Positions 35,524 through 45,953 of a DNA stretch of 64,000 nucleotides are shown in pieces. A model generated the notes under the pieces. The model did not search any database, was not told the DNA's origin, and saw nothing but the letters and a program-made list of their open reading frames with translations. Origin of the DNA: Candidatus Poribacteria bacterium. GTDB taxonomy: Bacteria; Poribacteria; WGA-4E; WGA-3G. Where the stretch lies: NCBI GenBank assembly GCA_022821725.1, contig JAJEDB010000046.1, positions 1 to 64,000 on the forward strand, read 5' to 3'. Each line of letters opens with the position of its first letter. Position 1 is the stretch's first letter. Made by a program: the position numbers and the translations under genes.

Positions 35524-35661
35524 GGTCATCTCCTGTTTTTTGATTTGCAGCGGTGGACGACAATCTTTTGAACTCCTATTGAGATAATAACATATTTGGT
35601 GGGAAAGTCAAGCCCGTTAATTTCTTAAAACTGAATGTCCCTGAATGCTATGCACTAAAGT

Positions 35662-35690
35662 TTGGGAAAATACGCGAATTATGCTAAAAT
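35662..35690 (+). promoter_or_regulatory. Promoter of the PhyH gene at 35735
   Basis: TTGGGA, a 17-nt spacer and TAAAAT lie about 45 nt before the ATG, which has AGGGAG at good spacing. Confidence 0.45.
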
Positions 35691-35734
35691 AGCGTACTGG
35701 TTCAAGGTCACCGTCTAACATAGGGAGAACGACA

Positions 35735-36913
35735 ATGAGCACGAATGAAGCACAACTGAAAGAGACTTACCGCGCCACAGCGTTTGCAGATTTCCAACCT
35801 GAACTTTCGGCACCGGGTGCCACCCCTGAAAGATTGGCATACCTGAAGGAGCACGGTTTTGTCATCATTAATGACTTTGTTGATAACCCGTGGATCCCCA
35901 TTCTCCGAGAGGCAGGTCGCCGCGTCACTGAGGCGTGTGCACCCGAAAACGTCTACGACAAAATCGACGCCTCGAAAGGGTACGTCCACCGTGCCGCCGA
36001 AGATGAACCCTGGGCGATCCGAGGACTCATCCATCCCGCTTTTGATGAGTCGAGTTTCGCCGAGTTCCACGGTTCTTCGGATTTCCTGGATTTTGTTGCC
36101 TCTTGGTGTCACGGACTTCAACCTGAGGACCTGACGTTTAGTGGGATGTTGCTGTGGGCAAATCCACGAAAACAGCAGAACGGACCCAGTTGGCACAGAG
36201 ATGTGACATGGTGGGGGGACGGAGCAAGCTACTTCTCACAGCGGGAAATCCGTGGAGACACCCCCGAAGACTATTCCGAAGAGGTAGAACGGATCCGATG
36301 GAAAGAAATTCAAGAAAGCAACGAGAAACGAATTGCCGAACGGAACGGTGTGAGCATGTTTCTGGCACTCACAGATGACGAATGCCATGAACTTATCCCC
36401 GGTAGCCATCATCGATGGCGCACCCCCTTTGAGCATGACGTGCTACTGCCACAGACGATGAAGGATCAAGGGGTCCCCTATACACCGAGTTGGAACGGCG
36501 TGGATCCATTGCCCGGTCAGGTGGCTATCCGGCTCAAGCCGGGCGAGGCACTCATCCGCAATGGCAATAACATCCACACAGGACACACCGTGCCTGAACG
36601 CGAGCGAAACACCTTGTCGATCGGTTGGTCGAAATGGTCAGGTGAATTCAGCGGCGAGCCTTCGACTGCAGACGCTCGAAACGCTTGGCAACTCGATCCT
36701 GCGGTCCGAGACGCTTTACCGCACGCGTTTATGAAGACCGCATGGGACCGGTGGGCAGAAACCCAGACACTCGGCGATACGCTTGAGGATCGATATGCTG
36801 GATATGACATCCGGCAGATTAAGTCTGGGAAGGTCGTCGGCTGGCGGACTGAATTGGAACGTCAAGCTGCCGCTGCAGGTGACGCCTGGGAAGCTTTCCA
36901 AACCGCCGTCTAA
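35735..36913 (+). CDS. Long PhyH-family oxygenase
   Basis: A 392-aa protein, longer than the other PhyH genes here because of a helical insert after the first metal motif. Iron ligands H154 and D156 lie in PSWHRDVTWWGDG. A jelly-roll core holds MFLALTDDECHELIPGSHHRWR and GEALIRNGNNIHTGHTVPERERNTLSIGW (distal His and Arg). It stands alone between its own promoter and a terminator. The substrate is unknown. Confidence 0.87.
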   Translation: MSTNEAQLKETYRATAFADFQPELSAPGATPERLAYLKEHGFVIINDFVDNPWIPILREAGRRVTEACAPENVYDKIDASKGYVHRAAEDEPWAIRGLIHPAFDESSFAEFHGSSDFLDFVASWCHGLQPEDLTFSGMLLWANPRKQQNGPSWHRDVTWWGDGASYFSQREIRGDTPEDYSEEVERIRWKEIQESNEKRIAERNGVSMFLALTDDECHELIPGSHHRWRTPFEHDVLLPQTMKDQGVPYTPSWNGVDPLPGQVAIRLKPGEALIRNGNNIHTGHTVPERERNTLSIGWSKWSGEFSGEPSTADARNAWQLDPAVRDALPHAFMKTAWDRWAETQTLGDTLEDRYAGYDIRQIKSGKVVGWRTELERQAAAAGDAWEAFQTAV

Positions 36914-36957
36914 TACCGCAGCTCAGCGCAAACTTAGGACGATACGCGCTATCATGT

Positions 36958-37007
36958 TGCTCCAACTATCCGATTTTTTGTGTAGTTGGAGCAGCCTTAA
37001 TTTTTTT
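36958..37007 (+). terminator. Intrinsic terminator after the 35735 gene
   Basis: TGCTCCAACTA pairs exactly with TAGTTGGAGCA (11 bp) across a 14-nt loop, followed after a short spacer by TTTTTTT. Confidence 0.7.
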
Positions 37008-37038
37008 CAGGTTCTCTTCCATTTCATAAAGATTTTGC

Positions 37039-37067
37039 TTGACTTTGCATCGCAAGTATGGCATTAT
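37039..37067 (+). promoter_or_regulatory. Promoter of the ATP-grasp/alpha-E operon
   Basis: TTGACT, a 17-nt spacer and CATTAT lie about 40 nt before ATG 37108, which has a strong AGGAGGTG ribosome site. Confidence 0.5.
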
Positions 37068-37107
37068 TGAATTCTTGACAGGACTGAGGTAGAGGAGGTG
37101 TATTGCG

Positions 37108-38550
37108 ATGGCAGAATTTGCTGGATATAATACCGATGGATTTTATGATGAGATGTTCGCACCAGACGGGAGTCCCCGTCCCGCTGCTCAAATGTTGGTA
37201 GAAGGCATTGACAGTTTTCCGGAAGGCGAGTTCACGCGTCGTCAAATTGCCGCTGAACATGCCTTGCTCCGAATGGGCATCACATTCAACGTCTACGCCG
37301 ATGAACAGGGCATCGAAAAGATTTTTCCCTTTGACCTTATCCCACGAATCATCGATGCCAATGAATGGGAGTGGATAGAACGCGGGCTCAAACAGCGCAT
37401 CCACGCATTGAATCTATTCATCGATGACGTTTACCACGATCAGAAGATCCTCAAAGATGGCGTTGTCCCCGCAGATGTCGTTCTCTCATCGGAACGCTAC
37501 CTGCAGCCATGCATCGGTTTGGACCCGCCGCGTGGGATCTGGTGTCACATCACGGGTACCGACTTGGTGCGCGATGGCGACGGACAAATCTATGTCCTGG
37601 AAGATAATCTCGGGTGTCCCTCCGGTGTTTCCTACGTCGTGGAGAATCGGCAGTTAATGAAACGGACCTTTCCGCAGCTTTTTGGAATGTCCCAGATTCA
37701 ACCCGTGGAGGATTACCCGAGTCAACTCCTGAATATGCTGCGATACCTTGTGACTGACAAGGTGCTATCCCCCGAAGTTGCTGTGCTTACGCCTGGTATT
37801 TACAACTCTGCCTACTTTGAACACTCCTTCCTCGCACAACAGATGGGGGTCGAATTGGTTGAGGGACGCGATCTCGTCGTGATGGACGGGTTCGTGCATG
37901 CGCGAACCACGAAAGGCTTTGAACGGGTTGATGTGATCTATCGCCGCATTAACGACGACTTCCTTGATCCAACGGTGCTTAATCCTGGATCAATGCTCGG
38001 TGTCCCAGGCTTGATGGACGTTTACAAAGCAGGACGTGTCGCTTTGGTCAATGCTCCCGGAACTTGTGTTGCCGATGACAAAGTCGTCTGTTCGTTTGTC
38101 CCAAAGATTATCAAGTATTACCTCGACGAAGACATTATCGTCCCAAACGTCCCAACTTATATGTGTTGGGAGGACACAGATCGAAAATACGTTCTGGAGC
38201 ATCTCGAAGAACTCGTTGTGAAGGAAGCAAACCAATCGGGTGGTTACGGGATGTTGATCGGTCCACATTCAACCAAGGCAGAACGCGAGGAATTTGCACG
38301 CCGCATCAAAAACAACCCACGCAACTATATCGCCCAGCCGACGCTCTCGCTTTCTCGGGTGCCGGTGTTGATTGATGACCATTTTGAAGGACGACATGTT
38401 GACTTACGTCCGTTCATCCTCTATGGCGAAGATATCTATGTCCTGCCGGGTGGATTAACACGGGTCGCCCTCAAAAAAGGCTCACTGGTTGTCAATTCGT
38501 CACAGGGTGGTGGTAGTAAGGATACGTGGGTCTTATCGAATCCAGTGTAG
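37108..38550 (+). CDS. Circularly permuted ATP-grasp amidoligase (DUF404/DUF407)
   Basis: A 480-aa protein of the CP-ATP-grasp type 1 family, predicted to ligate a carboxylate to an amine using ATP. Visible blocks include GITFNVYADEQGIEKIFPFDLIPRII, RDGDGQIYVLEDNLGCPSGVSYVVENR (nucleotide/metal-binding part) and VVLTPGIYNSAYFEHSFLAQQMG-like text near 230-250, with VVNSSQGGGSKDTWVL at the end. It is followed after 9 nt by the alpha-E gene, the standard partner. In known neighbourhoods these occur with a transglutaminase, exactly as here. Confidence 0.9.
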   Translation: MAEFAGYNTDGFYDEMFAPDGSPRPAAQMLVEGIDSFPEGEFTRRQIAAEHALLRMGITFNVYADEQGIEKIFPFDLIPRIIDANEWEWIERGLKQRIHALNLFIDDVYHDQKILKDGVVPADVVLSSERYLQPCIGLDPPRGIWCHITGTDLVRDGDGQIYVLEDNLGCPSGVSYVVENRQLMKRTFPQLFGMSQIQPVEDYPSQLLNMLRYLVTDKVLSPEVAVLTPGIYNSAYFEHSFLAQQMGVELVEGRDLVVMDGFVHARTTKGFERVDVIYRRINDDFLDPTVLNPGSMLGVPGLMDVYKAGRVALVNAPGTCVADDKVVCSFVPKIIKYYLDEDIIVPNVPTYMCWEDTDRKYVLEHLEELVVKEANQSGGYGMLIGPHSTKAEREEFARRIKNNPRNYIAQPTLSLSRVPVLIDDHFEGRHVDLRPFILYGEDIYVLPGGLTRVALKKGSLVVNSSQGGGSKDTWVLSNPV

Positions 38551-38559
38551 GAGGATGTC

Positions 38560-39534
38560 ATGCTAAGTCGGGTTGCAGAATCAATTTATTGGATGAGTCG
38601 CTACATTGAACGCGCCGAAAATGTCGCCCGTTTTGTCGATGTCAACCTCCACCTTATCCTGGACCTACCCGTTGGGATACAGGCACAGTGGGAACCCTTG
38701 GTCGCCACGACAGGTGATGATGAGGTATTCGCTGAGCGATATGGTGAGGCATCACGCGAAGCGGTTATTCGGTTTCTGGCATTTGACACCGAGAATCCGA
38801 ATTCCATTGTCTCTTGCTTGCGGGCTGGACGTGAAAATGCCCGGTCGGTCCGTGAAAATATCTCATCAGAGATGTGGGAACAGTTAAATGATGCCTACTT
38901 ATTGGTGGCAAATACCTCCGAACAGTGGGCGATGGCGGAGCCCCATGAATTCTTTAGGGACATCAAACTTGCATCACATCTCTTCATGGGACTGACAGAT
39001 AATGTCATGTCCCACAGCGAAGCGTGGCACTTCTGTCAGTTGGGGCGTTTGATTGAACGCGCCGACAAGACATCAAGAATCGTGGATGTTAAATATTTTA
39101 TTTTACTGCCATCTGTGTGGGATGTGAATACCCCGTTTGATGATATTCAGTGGGGAGCACTCTTGCACTCTGCCAGTGGTTTTGAAATGTATCGTCGGAC
39201 CTACGGGCTCATCTCCCCAAATGAAGTCGTCTCCTTTTTATTGCTGGATCGTGAGTTTCCGAGATCAGTACTCTACTGTCTCTCCAAGGCTGAAGAATCA
39301 TTGCACGCCATCTCCGGCACCCCATTAGAAACTTTCTCCAATTCAGCGGAACAGCGGTTGGGGCAGCTGCGCGCTGAATTCGCGTATGCCCAAGTCAAAC
39401 AGATTCTCAAGACGGGTTTGCACGAGTTTCTGGATGCCTTCCAAACGAAGCTAAATCTTGTCGGAGATGATATCCATAAGACCTTTTTCGCGCTCCGCCC
39501 TGTCAATGGAAAATCCGAGAACAGCAAGGCTTAA
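38560..39534 (+). CDS. Alpha-E domain protein (DUF403)
   Basis: A 324-aa all-helical protein beginning MLSRVAESIYWMSRYIERAENVARF, the family signature, with later FFRDIKLASHLFMGLTDNVMSHSEAWHFCQLGRLIERADKTSR. It is the usual companion of the permuted ATP-grasp and may be a scaffold or an accessory to peptide ligation. It starts 9 nt after the ATP-grasp stop, with GGAGG upstream. Confidence 0.9.
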   Translation: MLSRVAESIYWMSRYIERAENVARFVDVNLHLILDLPVGIQAQWEPLVATTGDDEVFAERYGEASREAVIRFLAFDTENPNSIVSCLRAGRENARSVRENISSEMWEQLNDAYLLVANTSEQWAMAEPHEFFRDIKLASHLFMGLTDNVMSHSEAWHFCQLGRLIERADKTSRIVDVKYFILLPSVWDVNTPFDDIQWGALLHSASGFEMYRRTYGLISPNEVVSFLLLDREFPRSVLYCLSKAEESLHAISGTPLETFSNSAEQRLGQLRAEFAYAQVKQILKTGLHEFLDAFQTKLNLVGDDIHKTFFALRPVNGKSENSKA

Positions 39535-39552
39535 CGGTGTGTTTTTACGGAA

Positions 39553-39679
39553 CCTGTAGCCTGCAACAACGGCGCAGGGTGTTTTTGATAGGGGTTTTTG
39601 CTTGGGTGTTTTTTCAGATTTAAGGAAGGCACGTCAAATACAGAGCCTACGTTGTTCCTCCGCAAGGTATAATTAAAAG
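39553..39679 (+). repeat. Dispersed 5' element, copy b (ends at the 39680 start codon)
   Basis: It begins TGTAGCCTGCAACAACGGCG, passes through GGTTTTTGCTTGGGTGTTT (39593-39611), and ends CCTCCGCAAGGTATAATTAAAAG before ATG. It aligns with the sequence before 43169, before 19219 and, at its ends, before 47047. CAAGG acts as the ribosome site. It lies between the alpha-E gene and the transglutaminase/DUF2126 gene. Confidence 0.65.
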
Positions 39680-42600
39680 ATGGCAATCCGTGTAGCAATC
39701 AACCACAAATCCGTGTACCGCTATGACCGGCTCGTCAATCTGTCACCACATGTTTTTCGATTGAGACCCGCAGTCCACTGTCGCACACCCATTGAAGCGT
39801 ATTCGCTCAGAATTGAACCCGAAGAACACTTTATTAATTGGCAGCAGGACCCGTTCGGCAATTATCAGGCGCGTGTTGTTTTTACAGAACCCACGCGTGC
39901 TTTGTCGGTTGACATCGATCTCATCGCAGATATGACCGTCATCAATCCCTTCGACTTTTTCCTTGAAACGAGTGCTGAACACTATCCATTTCTTTATGAA
40001 GCGCAGCTCAAAGAGGAATTAACCCCTTTCCTTGAGGTCAGAGAGAACGGTCCGCTGCTCATCGAGTGGTTGAAAGGTGTTCCAAGCACGAGGCAGAAAT
40101 TCAATGATTTTCTCGTTGACATTAACCAACGCCTGTGGAAAGATATAAAATACACCATTCGCATGGAACCGGGTGTCCAAACCTGTGAGCAAACTTTGAG
40201 AACACAGATCGGCTCATGTCGGGATACAGGTTGGTTGCTCGTTCAGATTTTACGCCACCTCGGTTTAGCCGCTCGTTTTGTCTCTGGATACCTCGTCCAA
40301 CTTGTTGCGGATCAGAAACCTATAGACGGACCCGCCGGTCCCCCGCAAGACTTTACCGATTTGCACGCCTGGTGCGAGGTTTACGCACCCGGTGCCGGGT
40401 GGATAGGATTGGATCCCACATCCGGCTTATTAGCAGGGGAGGGACATATTCCATTGGCGTGTGTGCCCGATCCAGTGAGTGCCGCGCCAGTCACCGGCTA
40501 TACAGATCCCTGCGAAACGGAATTTACCTATAGCAACACCGTTCAGCGGGTCCACGAAGACCCACGGGTGACAAAACCATACACAGAAACACAATGGACT
40601 GATATTAATGCGCTCGGACATCAGATTGATGAAGATATAGTTCGCAACGACATTCGGTTGACGATGGGCGGTGAGCCGACTTTCGTATCCATTGATGACA
40701 CGGAAGGTGCGGAATGGGATACCGAAGCCGACAGTCAGAAGAAAAGGGAACTGGGGGCAGGACTTCTACGGCGTTTGCATGATAGTTTCGGGGCAGGGGG
40801 GGCGCGCTACCATGGGCAGGGGAAATGGTACCCCGGCGAACCTTTACCCCGTTGGAAATTCGGGTGTTTTTGGCGTAAAGACGGTCTGCCTATTTGGCAA
40901 AACGATAAACTGCTCGCTGAACCCCATAAAGACTATGGATTCGGCGTTCAGGACGCTGAACGGTTTCTGAACGACCTCGTCGAGCGTTTGGAACTCTCCC
41001 CGGATCAAATAGTCCCTGCTTACGAAGACACACTCTTTTTCCTTTGGACGGAGGATAGACTCCCTACCAATGTGGATCCGCTTGCGTTTGATTTTAAGGA
41101 AGCTTCCGAACGGCATCGACTCGCGCAGCTCCTGCAGGATAAAACGCTCGGGGCACCGATCGGCTACGCCCTACCCCTACGTTGGGATATTGTCGATGAT
41201 GCGTGGGGGAGCTGTGCATGGAGATTTAAAGCCGGACGCATGTTTTTAACTCCCGGTAATTCACCTATGGGGTTGCGTCTGCCGTTGGAGTCTATACAGT
41301 GGGTACCCCCGGAAGAACGGGAAATAGTTTACGAGCGCGACCCCCTTGAGCCACGCGAGAAAAGTTTGGCGGAAACTTTAGAAACAGAGAACACCGAAGA
41401 CACACCCGCATCAGAAAACGGAGAAGCACAAAAGATTTTCCAAACAGCGCTGTGCATTGAACCGCGGGACGGACGATTGCACATTTTTATGCCCCCTTTG
41501 ACGCATGTAGAGCATTATCTACGGCTTCTTGAGGCAACTGAGGCGACTGCCGAAGTGTTGAACATGCCGGTGATTCTTGAAGGATATGAGATCCCGCACG
41601 ATTCGCGAATTGAATCCTTAAGCGTAACACCCGATCCGGGCGTGATTGAGGTGAACATCCATCCTGCGAAAAATTGGGATGAAGTGGTGAAAAATACCAC
41701 GACGCTTTACGAACAAGCGCGGTTAGCAGGGCTTGGTGCTGAGAAATTCATGTTGGATGGTAGACACACGGGGACCGGTGGCGGCAATCATATCGTCATC
41801 GGCGGGGCGACGCCCGCAGATAGTCCATTTCTGAGGCGACCGGATTTACTGCGAAGTCTCATCACTTATTGGCAACATCATCCCGGACTGTCCTATCTCT
41901 TTTCAGGTACATTTATTGGACCGACGAGCCAGGCACCGAGGGTAGATGAGGGACGTGATGAACAACTCTATGAACTTGAAGTCGCTTTTGAACAGATACC
42001 CGCAGAAACGGGGGATATGGAAAGTGTGCCGCCTTGGTTGGTAGATAGATTGCTCAGACACCTCATGGTAGATCTCACCGGTAATACGCATCGTGCGGAA
42101 TTCTGTATTGATAAACTCTATTCCCCTGATTCGGCAAGTGGAAGACTCGGACTGCTTGAACTTCGGGCTTTCGAGATGCCACCGCATGCACGGATGAGCA
42201 TTGTGCAGATGCTCCTGGTGCGCGCATTAATCGCCAGATTCTGGAAGATCCCTTACGCAGGCAAACTCGTGCGCTGGGGAACGGAATTGCATGACCGATT
42301 TATGCTCCATCACTATGTTCGGGCTGATATACGGGAGGTCGTCACTGAACTTCAAGAAGCAGGCTATCCCTTTGAGATGGCGTGGTTGGATCCATTTTTT
42401 GAATTCCGGTTCCCGAAGTTAGGCACTGTAAACGTCCGAGATATTGAAATCGAATTGCGGATGGCGATTGAACCGTGGCATGTGTTGGGTGAGGAAATCA
42501 GTCGAGCGGGGACCTCACGTTTTGTGGATTCGTCTGTTGAACGACTTCAGGTGAAAGTCCGCGGATTGACGGACTCGCGATACATTGTGACATGCAACGG

Positions 42601-43018
42601 ACGTCGCTTAATTCTTCACAATACGGGGACACATGGGGAATACGTCGGTGGCGTCCGGTATCGAGCATGGCAACCGCCGTCAGCTTTGCATCCGACCATC
42701 GGGGTCCACTCACCGCTTGTGTTTGACATCATTGACACGTGGAACGAACGTGCAATCGGGGGTTGTACCTATCACGTCTCACATCCGGGCGGTCGACACT
42801 ACGACACTTTCCCCGTCAACGCCTATGAGGCGGAAGCCCGACGCGTGAGTCGGTTCGGCGCTGATGGACATACACCAGGCGTTATGCGTCCCCCTCCGAT
42901 GCCGGTATCAACGGGACAGTTTTCTCCAGAGGGGAATCCGCTGGGCCCGATAACCGTTCCACTGGAAGAGACAAATGCCGAATACCCGCATACATTGGAT
43001 CTCCGTAGAGGTTCTTAA
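39680..43018 (+). CDS. Transglutaminase-like domain fused to DUF2126 (permuted glutamine-synthetase-like ligase)
   Basis: A 1112-aa protein. Residues 1-290 form a transglutaminase-like papain-fold domain with Cys in GSCRDTGW (about 180), His in LHAWCEVY (about 228) and Asp in GLDPTSG (about 244). From about 322 (IRLTMGGEPTFVSIDD) to the end is DUF2126, proposed to be a circularly permuted glutamine-synthetase-like amidoligase; DGRHTGTGGGNHIVIGG (about 693-709) and RAEFCIDKLY are conserved blocks. The fusion ties peptide-bond making and breaking together. It shares the locus with two ATP-grasp proteins. Confidence 0.9.
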   Translation: MAIRVAINHKSVYRYDRLVNLSPHVFRLRPAVHCRTPIEAYSLRIEPEEHFINWQQDPFGNYQARVVFTEPTRALSVDIDLIADMTVINPFDFFLETSAEHYPFLYEAQLKEELTPFLEVRENGPLLIEWLKGVPSTRQKFNDFLVDINQRLWKDIKYTIRMEPGVQTCEQTLRTQIGSCRDTGWLLVQILRHLGLAARFVSGYLVQLVADQKPIDGPAGPPQDFTDLHAWCEVYAPGAGWIGLDPTSGLLAGEGHIPLACVPDPVSAAPVTGYTDPCETEFTYSNTVQRVHEDPRVTKPYTETQWTDINALGHQIDEDIVRNDIRLTMGGEPTFVSIDDTEGAEWDTEADSQKKRELGAGLLRRLHDSFGAGGARYHGQGKWYPGEPLPRWKFGCFWRKDGLPIWQNDKLLAEPHKDYGFGVQDAERFLNDLVERLELSPDQIVPAYEDTLFFLWTEDRLPTNVDPLAFDFKEASERHRLAQLLQDKTLGAPIGYALPLRWDIVDDAWGSCAWRFKAGRMFLTPGNSPMGLRLPLESIQWVPPEEREIVYERDPLEPREKSLAETLETENTEDTPASENGEAQKIFQTALCIEPRDGRLHIFMPPLTHVEHYLRLLEATEATAEVLNMPVILEGYEIPHDSRIESLSVTPDPGVIEVNIHPAKNWDEVVKNTTTLYEQARLAGLGAEKFMLDGRHTGTGGGNHIVIGGATPADSPFLRRPDLLRSLITYWQHHPGLSYLFSGTFIGPTSQAPRVDEGRDEQLYELEVAFEQIPAETGDMESVPPWLVDRLLRHLMVDLTGNTHRAEFCIDKLYSPDSASGRLGLLELRAFEMPPHARMSIVQMLLVRALIARFWKIPYAGKLVRWGTELHDRFMLHHYVRADIREVVTELQEAGYPFEMAWLDPFFEFRFPKLGTVNVRDIEIELRMAIEPWHVLGEEISRAGTSRFVDSSVERLQVKVRGLTDSRYIVTCNGRRLILHNTGTHGEYVGGVRYRAWQPPSALHPTIGVHSPLVFDIIDTWNERAIGGCTYHVSHPGGRHYDTFPVNAYEAEARRVSRFGADGHTPGVMRPPPMPVSTGQFSPEGNPLGPITVPLEETNAEYPHTLDLRRGS

Positions 43019-43055
43019 TTTGGCAGAAGGGTTTTGGTAAAAACATTAAACCCAA

Positions 43056-43168
43056 ATTGTAGCCCGTAAGCGTAGCGGAGGGGTTTTTGCTTGGGTGTTT
43101 CTTCAACTCGAACACGAAAAACGTCAAAGTCCAAATTTCGTTGTTTATCCGCAAGGTAAAATTAAAAA
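43056..43168 (+). repeat. Dispersed 5' element, copy c (ends at the 43169 start codon)
   Basis: It starts TGTAGCCCGTAAGCGTAGCG, includes GGTTTTTGCTTGGGTGTTT at 43082-43100 (identical to copy b), then ACGTCAAA, and ends CCGCAAGGTAAAATTAAAAA directly before ATG 43169. Copies b and c sit upstream of consecutive genes of the amidoligase locus. Confidence 0.65.
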
Positions 43169-45910
43169 ATGGAAAATTGGAAGGTGATAAGCGATAGTTA
43201 TAACACTGCTGTAGGGGGAGGGTGTAACCCCGATTCCTTTAACGCGCCTCATGGATCTACAAGCACCTCTCCGAGTGGACAGCTGGATGAAATGCTGAAC
43301 CGGGATGGACAGGTCAATCCACACTGGCACGCCTTCATGCAGGCACTCGACATCTTAGGACTCACAGAGATGGAATCTCGCTACGAAGAGGTGAAGCGGC
43401 TCCTCCGTGAAAATGGTGTTACTTACGTCTTACACGGGGAGCAACAAGGACACCGTCCGTGGGAACTTGATCCTATTCCATTTATCATCTCGAACCCTGA
43501 CTGGCAAGTTATCTCTGATGGACTTATCCAGCGTGCCGAACTGCTGAACCTAATTTTGACCGATCTCTACGGGGAACGCACTTTAATCAAAGAGGGGGTA
43601 ATACCGCCAGAGGTGGTTTATGCACATGCCGGATTTTTACGGGCATGTGTCGGGCTTGCGCCGTCTGAATTTCCATTCTTGTTAAATTATGCCGCTGATT
43701 TGGCACGCGGACCGGATGGCAATATATGGATACTCGGGGATCGGACACAGGCACCCTCAGGGGCGGGTTATGCGCTTGAAAACCGCACTGTCCTCGCACG
43801 AGCCCTGCCGAATCTCTTTGGTGAAGTCGGTGTGCATCGACTCTCCTTCTTCTTCCGGGCACTCCAGAACAGTGTAGCGGATCTGCAATATCAACTCGAA
43901 AGTGCCATCCGCATTGCACCGAACCAGACAGAAAATCCACACGTCGTTGTACTCACCCCTGGGCCCCTCAACGAAACTTACTTTGAGCATGCCTATCTCG
44001 CGAATTACCTCGGTTATACTTTAGTCCAAGGTGACGATTTGACAGTGTGGGATGGACGTGTTTGGCTAAAATCGCTTGATGGTTTACGTCCTGTTGATAT
44101 TATTCTGCGCCGGGTAGACGACATCTTCTGCGATCCATTGGAACTCCGACAAGATTCGCGCCTTGGCGTTACCGGCTTACTGGAGGCAATTCGGCAGGGA
44201 AACGTGATCGTGATAAACCCACCGGGCAGTGGTGTTTTGGAAAATCCGGGATTGATGTCCTTCCTACCGGGTATCTCAAAGCATTTGATGGGCGAAGACC
44301 TGCGTCTCCCCTCTGTTGCAACATGGTGGTGCGGGGAACCGAAGCAGCGGGAATATGTGCTGGCAAACCTCGAAACATTGGTTATTAAAACCATTCATCG
44401 TCAACCCCGTGAGCAACCTCTATTTGGGACGCAACTCAGTAAAACAGCACTTGACGCACTCCGCATTCGGATTAATGAAAATCCACACCTCTACGTCGGA
44501 CAGGAACACGTTAACCTATCGTCAACGCCGTCGCTGATTGAAGGGAAACTTGAACCCCGCCGCGCAATCCTCCGTTGTTTTCTGTTTGCTGAGAAAGAGG
44601 GATACGCCGTGATGCCGGGAGCGCTCACGCGTTGTGCCGGAGAGCGGGACGAGTTGACAATCTCGATTCAGGATGGTGGTATTAGTAAGGACACCTGGGT
44701 GCTCGCCTCAGAGCCTGAGCCGCATGTCAGTTTATGGCAGCGGCGTATCACCGAGGTGCGGGGACCTGCTTCTACGAATCCGGCTGGATTATCGAGTCGG
44801 GCGGCTGAAAACCTGTTCTGGGTCGGACGCTATGCCGAACGCGCCGAGGGACAGGCACGTCTCCTCCGGATTATGTTGGATAAAGTCAAGATGAGCAAAA
44901 TGGGGCTGGAGACTTCGACTTTAGGCGAAGTGCCACCTTCCACTATTTTCACGGAGATTGTTGGCGAAGATGCGAGAGATGTTTCTGAACTCGCATACCT
45001 GCGTAGTATGCTGCATTCGCTCACCGGTTTGCGGTCGTCTCACCCCGGTTTTGTCAGCAAGGACGAACAATCACTGGAAAGTGCTCTCCTTTCTATCATG
45101 CGGGATACAGAAAATAGTGGGAGCCTCGTATCAACACTTCAAGCACTCCTCAGCGCGGCGTATGCTGTCCGAGATCGTTGGTCTACCGATACGTGGCGTG
45201 TGATGAACAATATTGAGGACTTATGCGCTACACTGGATAGGCGTATGCCCGAAGGCGATGGCGCAGACGCACAGATACTAACCGATTTTATCTTACAAGA
45301 CAGGGAATTGGTGGCACTCGATCAGCTCATGATTTTTCTTTCAGCATTAAGTGGACTGAATGCCGAGAATATGACGCAGACGATCGGGTGGATTAGCTTG
45401 GATATGGGGCGGCGCATTGAACGGGCACTCCTTCTGATTGTGCTTTGTCGTTCAAGTCTCGTCGCAGTGCAAGATGAATGGATCGAACGACTCCTACTTG
45501 AATCTGTCCTCGCTGCCGCTGAAAGCCTGATCACTTACCGCAGTCGCTATCGTGCAGCGCTTCACTTTCCAACGGCGCTTGAGTTGCTACTTCTTGATGA
45601 ACACAATCCACGTTCACTTCTATATCAATTGAAACGGCTTGAAGAACAAATCCGTGTGCTTCCGAGAGAAAAACTCGGCTATCAACTCAGCGAAGAAGAA
45701 CAACTCATTTTGGAGGCACTCACGCAGTTGCAACTTTCCAATACGGTTGACCTCACGGAACGTTCGGAACATACAACACAACGCACCGGATTAGAGAAAC
45801 TCTTGGTTCGGCTTGCCCAGATACTGATTGCTATCTCCGATGTCCTGACGCAGACCTATTTCAGTCACGTCCAAGGACCTCAGCAGCTTATTACCACGAA
45901 TAACCCGTAG
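43169..45910 (+). CDS. Fused circularly permuted ATP-grasp + alpha-E protein
   Basis: A 913-aa fusion. Residues about 40-520 are a second CP-ATP-grasp (GVTYVLHGEQQGHRPWELDPIPFII, ARGPDGNIWILGDRTQAPSGAGYALENR, VVLTPGPLNETYFEHAYLANYLGY, SIQDGGISKDTWVL). Residues about 538-890 are an alpha-E domain (LSSRAAENLFWVGRYAERAEGQARLL). It combines the functions of the 37108 and 38560 genes in one chain and diverges from them in sequence. The start at 43169 uses the ribosome site of the upstream dispersed element; the N-terminal 35 residues look non-conserved. Confidence 0.9.
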   Translation: MENWKVISDSYNTAVGGGCNPDSFNAPHGSTSTSPSGQLDEMLNRDGQVNPHWHAFMQALDILGLTEMESRYEEVKRLLRENGVTYVLHGEQQGHRPWELDPIPFIISNPDWQVISDGLIQRAELLNLILTDLYGERTLIKEGVIPPEVVYAHAGFLRACVGLAPSEFPFLLNYAADLARGPDGNIWILGDRTQAPSGAGYALENRTVLARALPNLFGEVGVHRLSFFFRALQNSVADLQYQLESAIRIAPNQTENPHVVVLTPGPLNETYFEHAYLANYLGYTLVQGDDLTVWDGRVWLKSLDGLRPVDIILRRVDDIFCDPLELRQDSRLGVTGLLEAIRQGNVIVINPPGSGVLENPGLMSFLPGISKHLMGEDLRLPSVATWWCGEPKQREYVLANLETLVIKTIHRQPREQPLFGTQLSKTALDALRIRINENPHLYVGQEHVNLSSTPSLIEGKLEPRRAILRCFLFAEKEGYAVMPGALTRCAGERDELTISIQDGGISKDTWVLASEPEPHVSLWQRRITEVRGPASTNPAGLSSRAAENLFWVGRYAERAEGQARLLRIMLDKVKMSKMGLETSTLGEVPPSTIFTEIVGEDARDVSELAYLRSMLHSLTGLRSSHPGFVSKDEQSLESALLSIMRDTENSGSLVSTLQALLSAAYAVRDRWSTDTWRVMNNIEDLCATLDRRMPEGDGADAQILTDFILQDRELVALDQLMIFLSALSGLNAENMTQTIGWISLDMGRRIERALLLIVLCRSSLVAVQDEWIERLLLESVLAAAESLITYRSRYRAALHFPTALELLLLDEHNPRSLLYQLKRLEEQIRVLPREKLGYQLSEEEQLILEALTQLQLSNTVDLTERSEHTTQRTGLEKLLVRLAQILIAISDVLTQTYFSHVQGPQQLITTNNP

Positions 45911-45953
45911 CGAGATGCCGCGTGTCCTGTCTCTCCAATATTGGATCATTGCT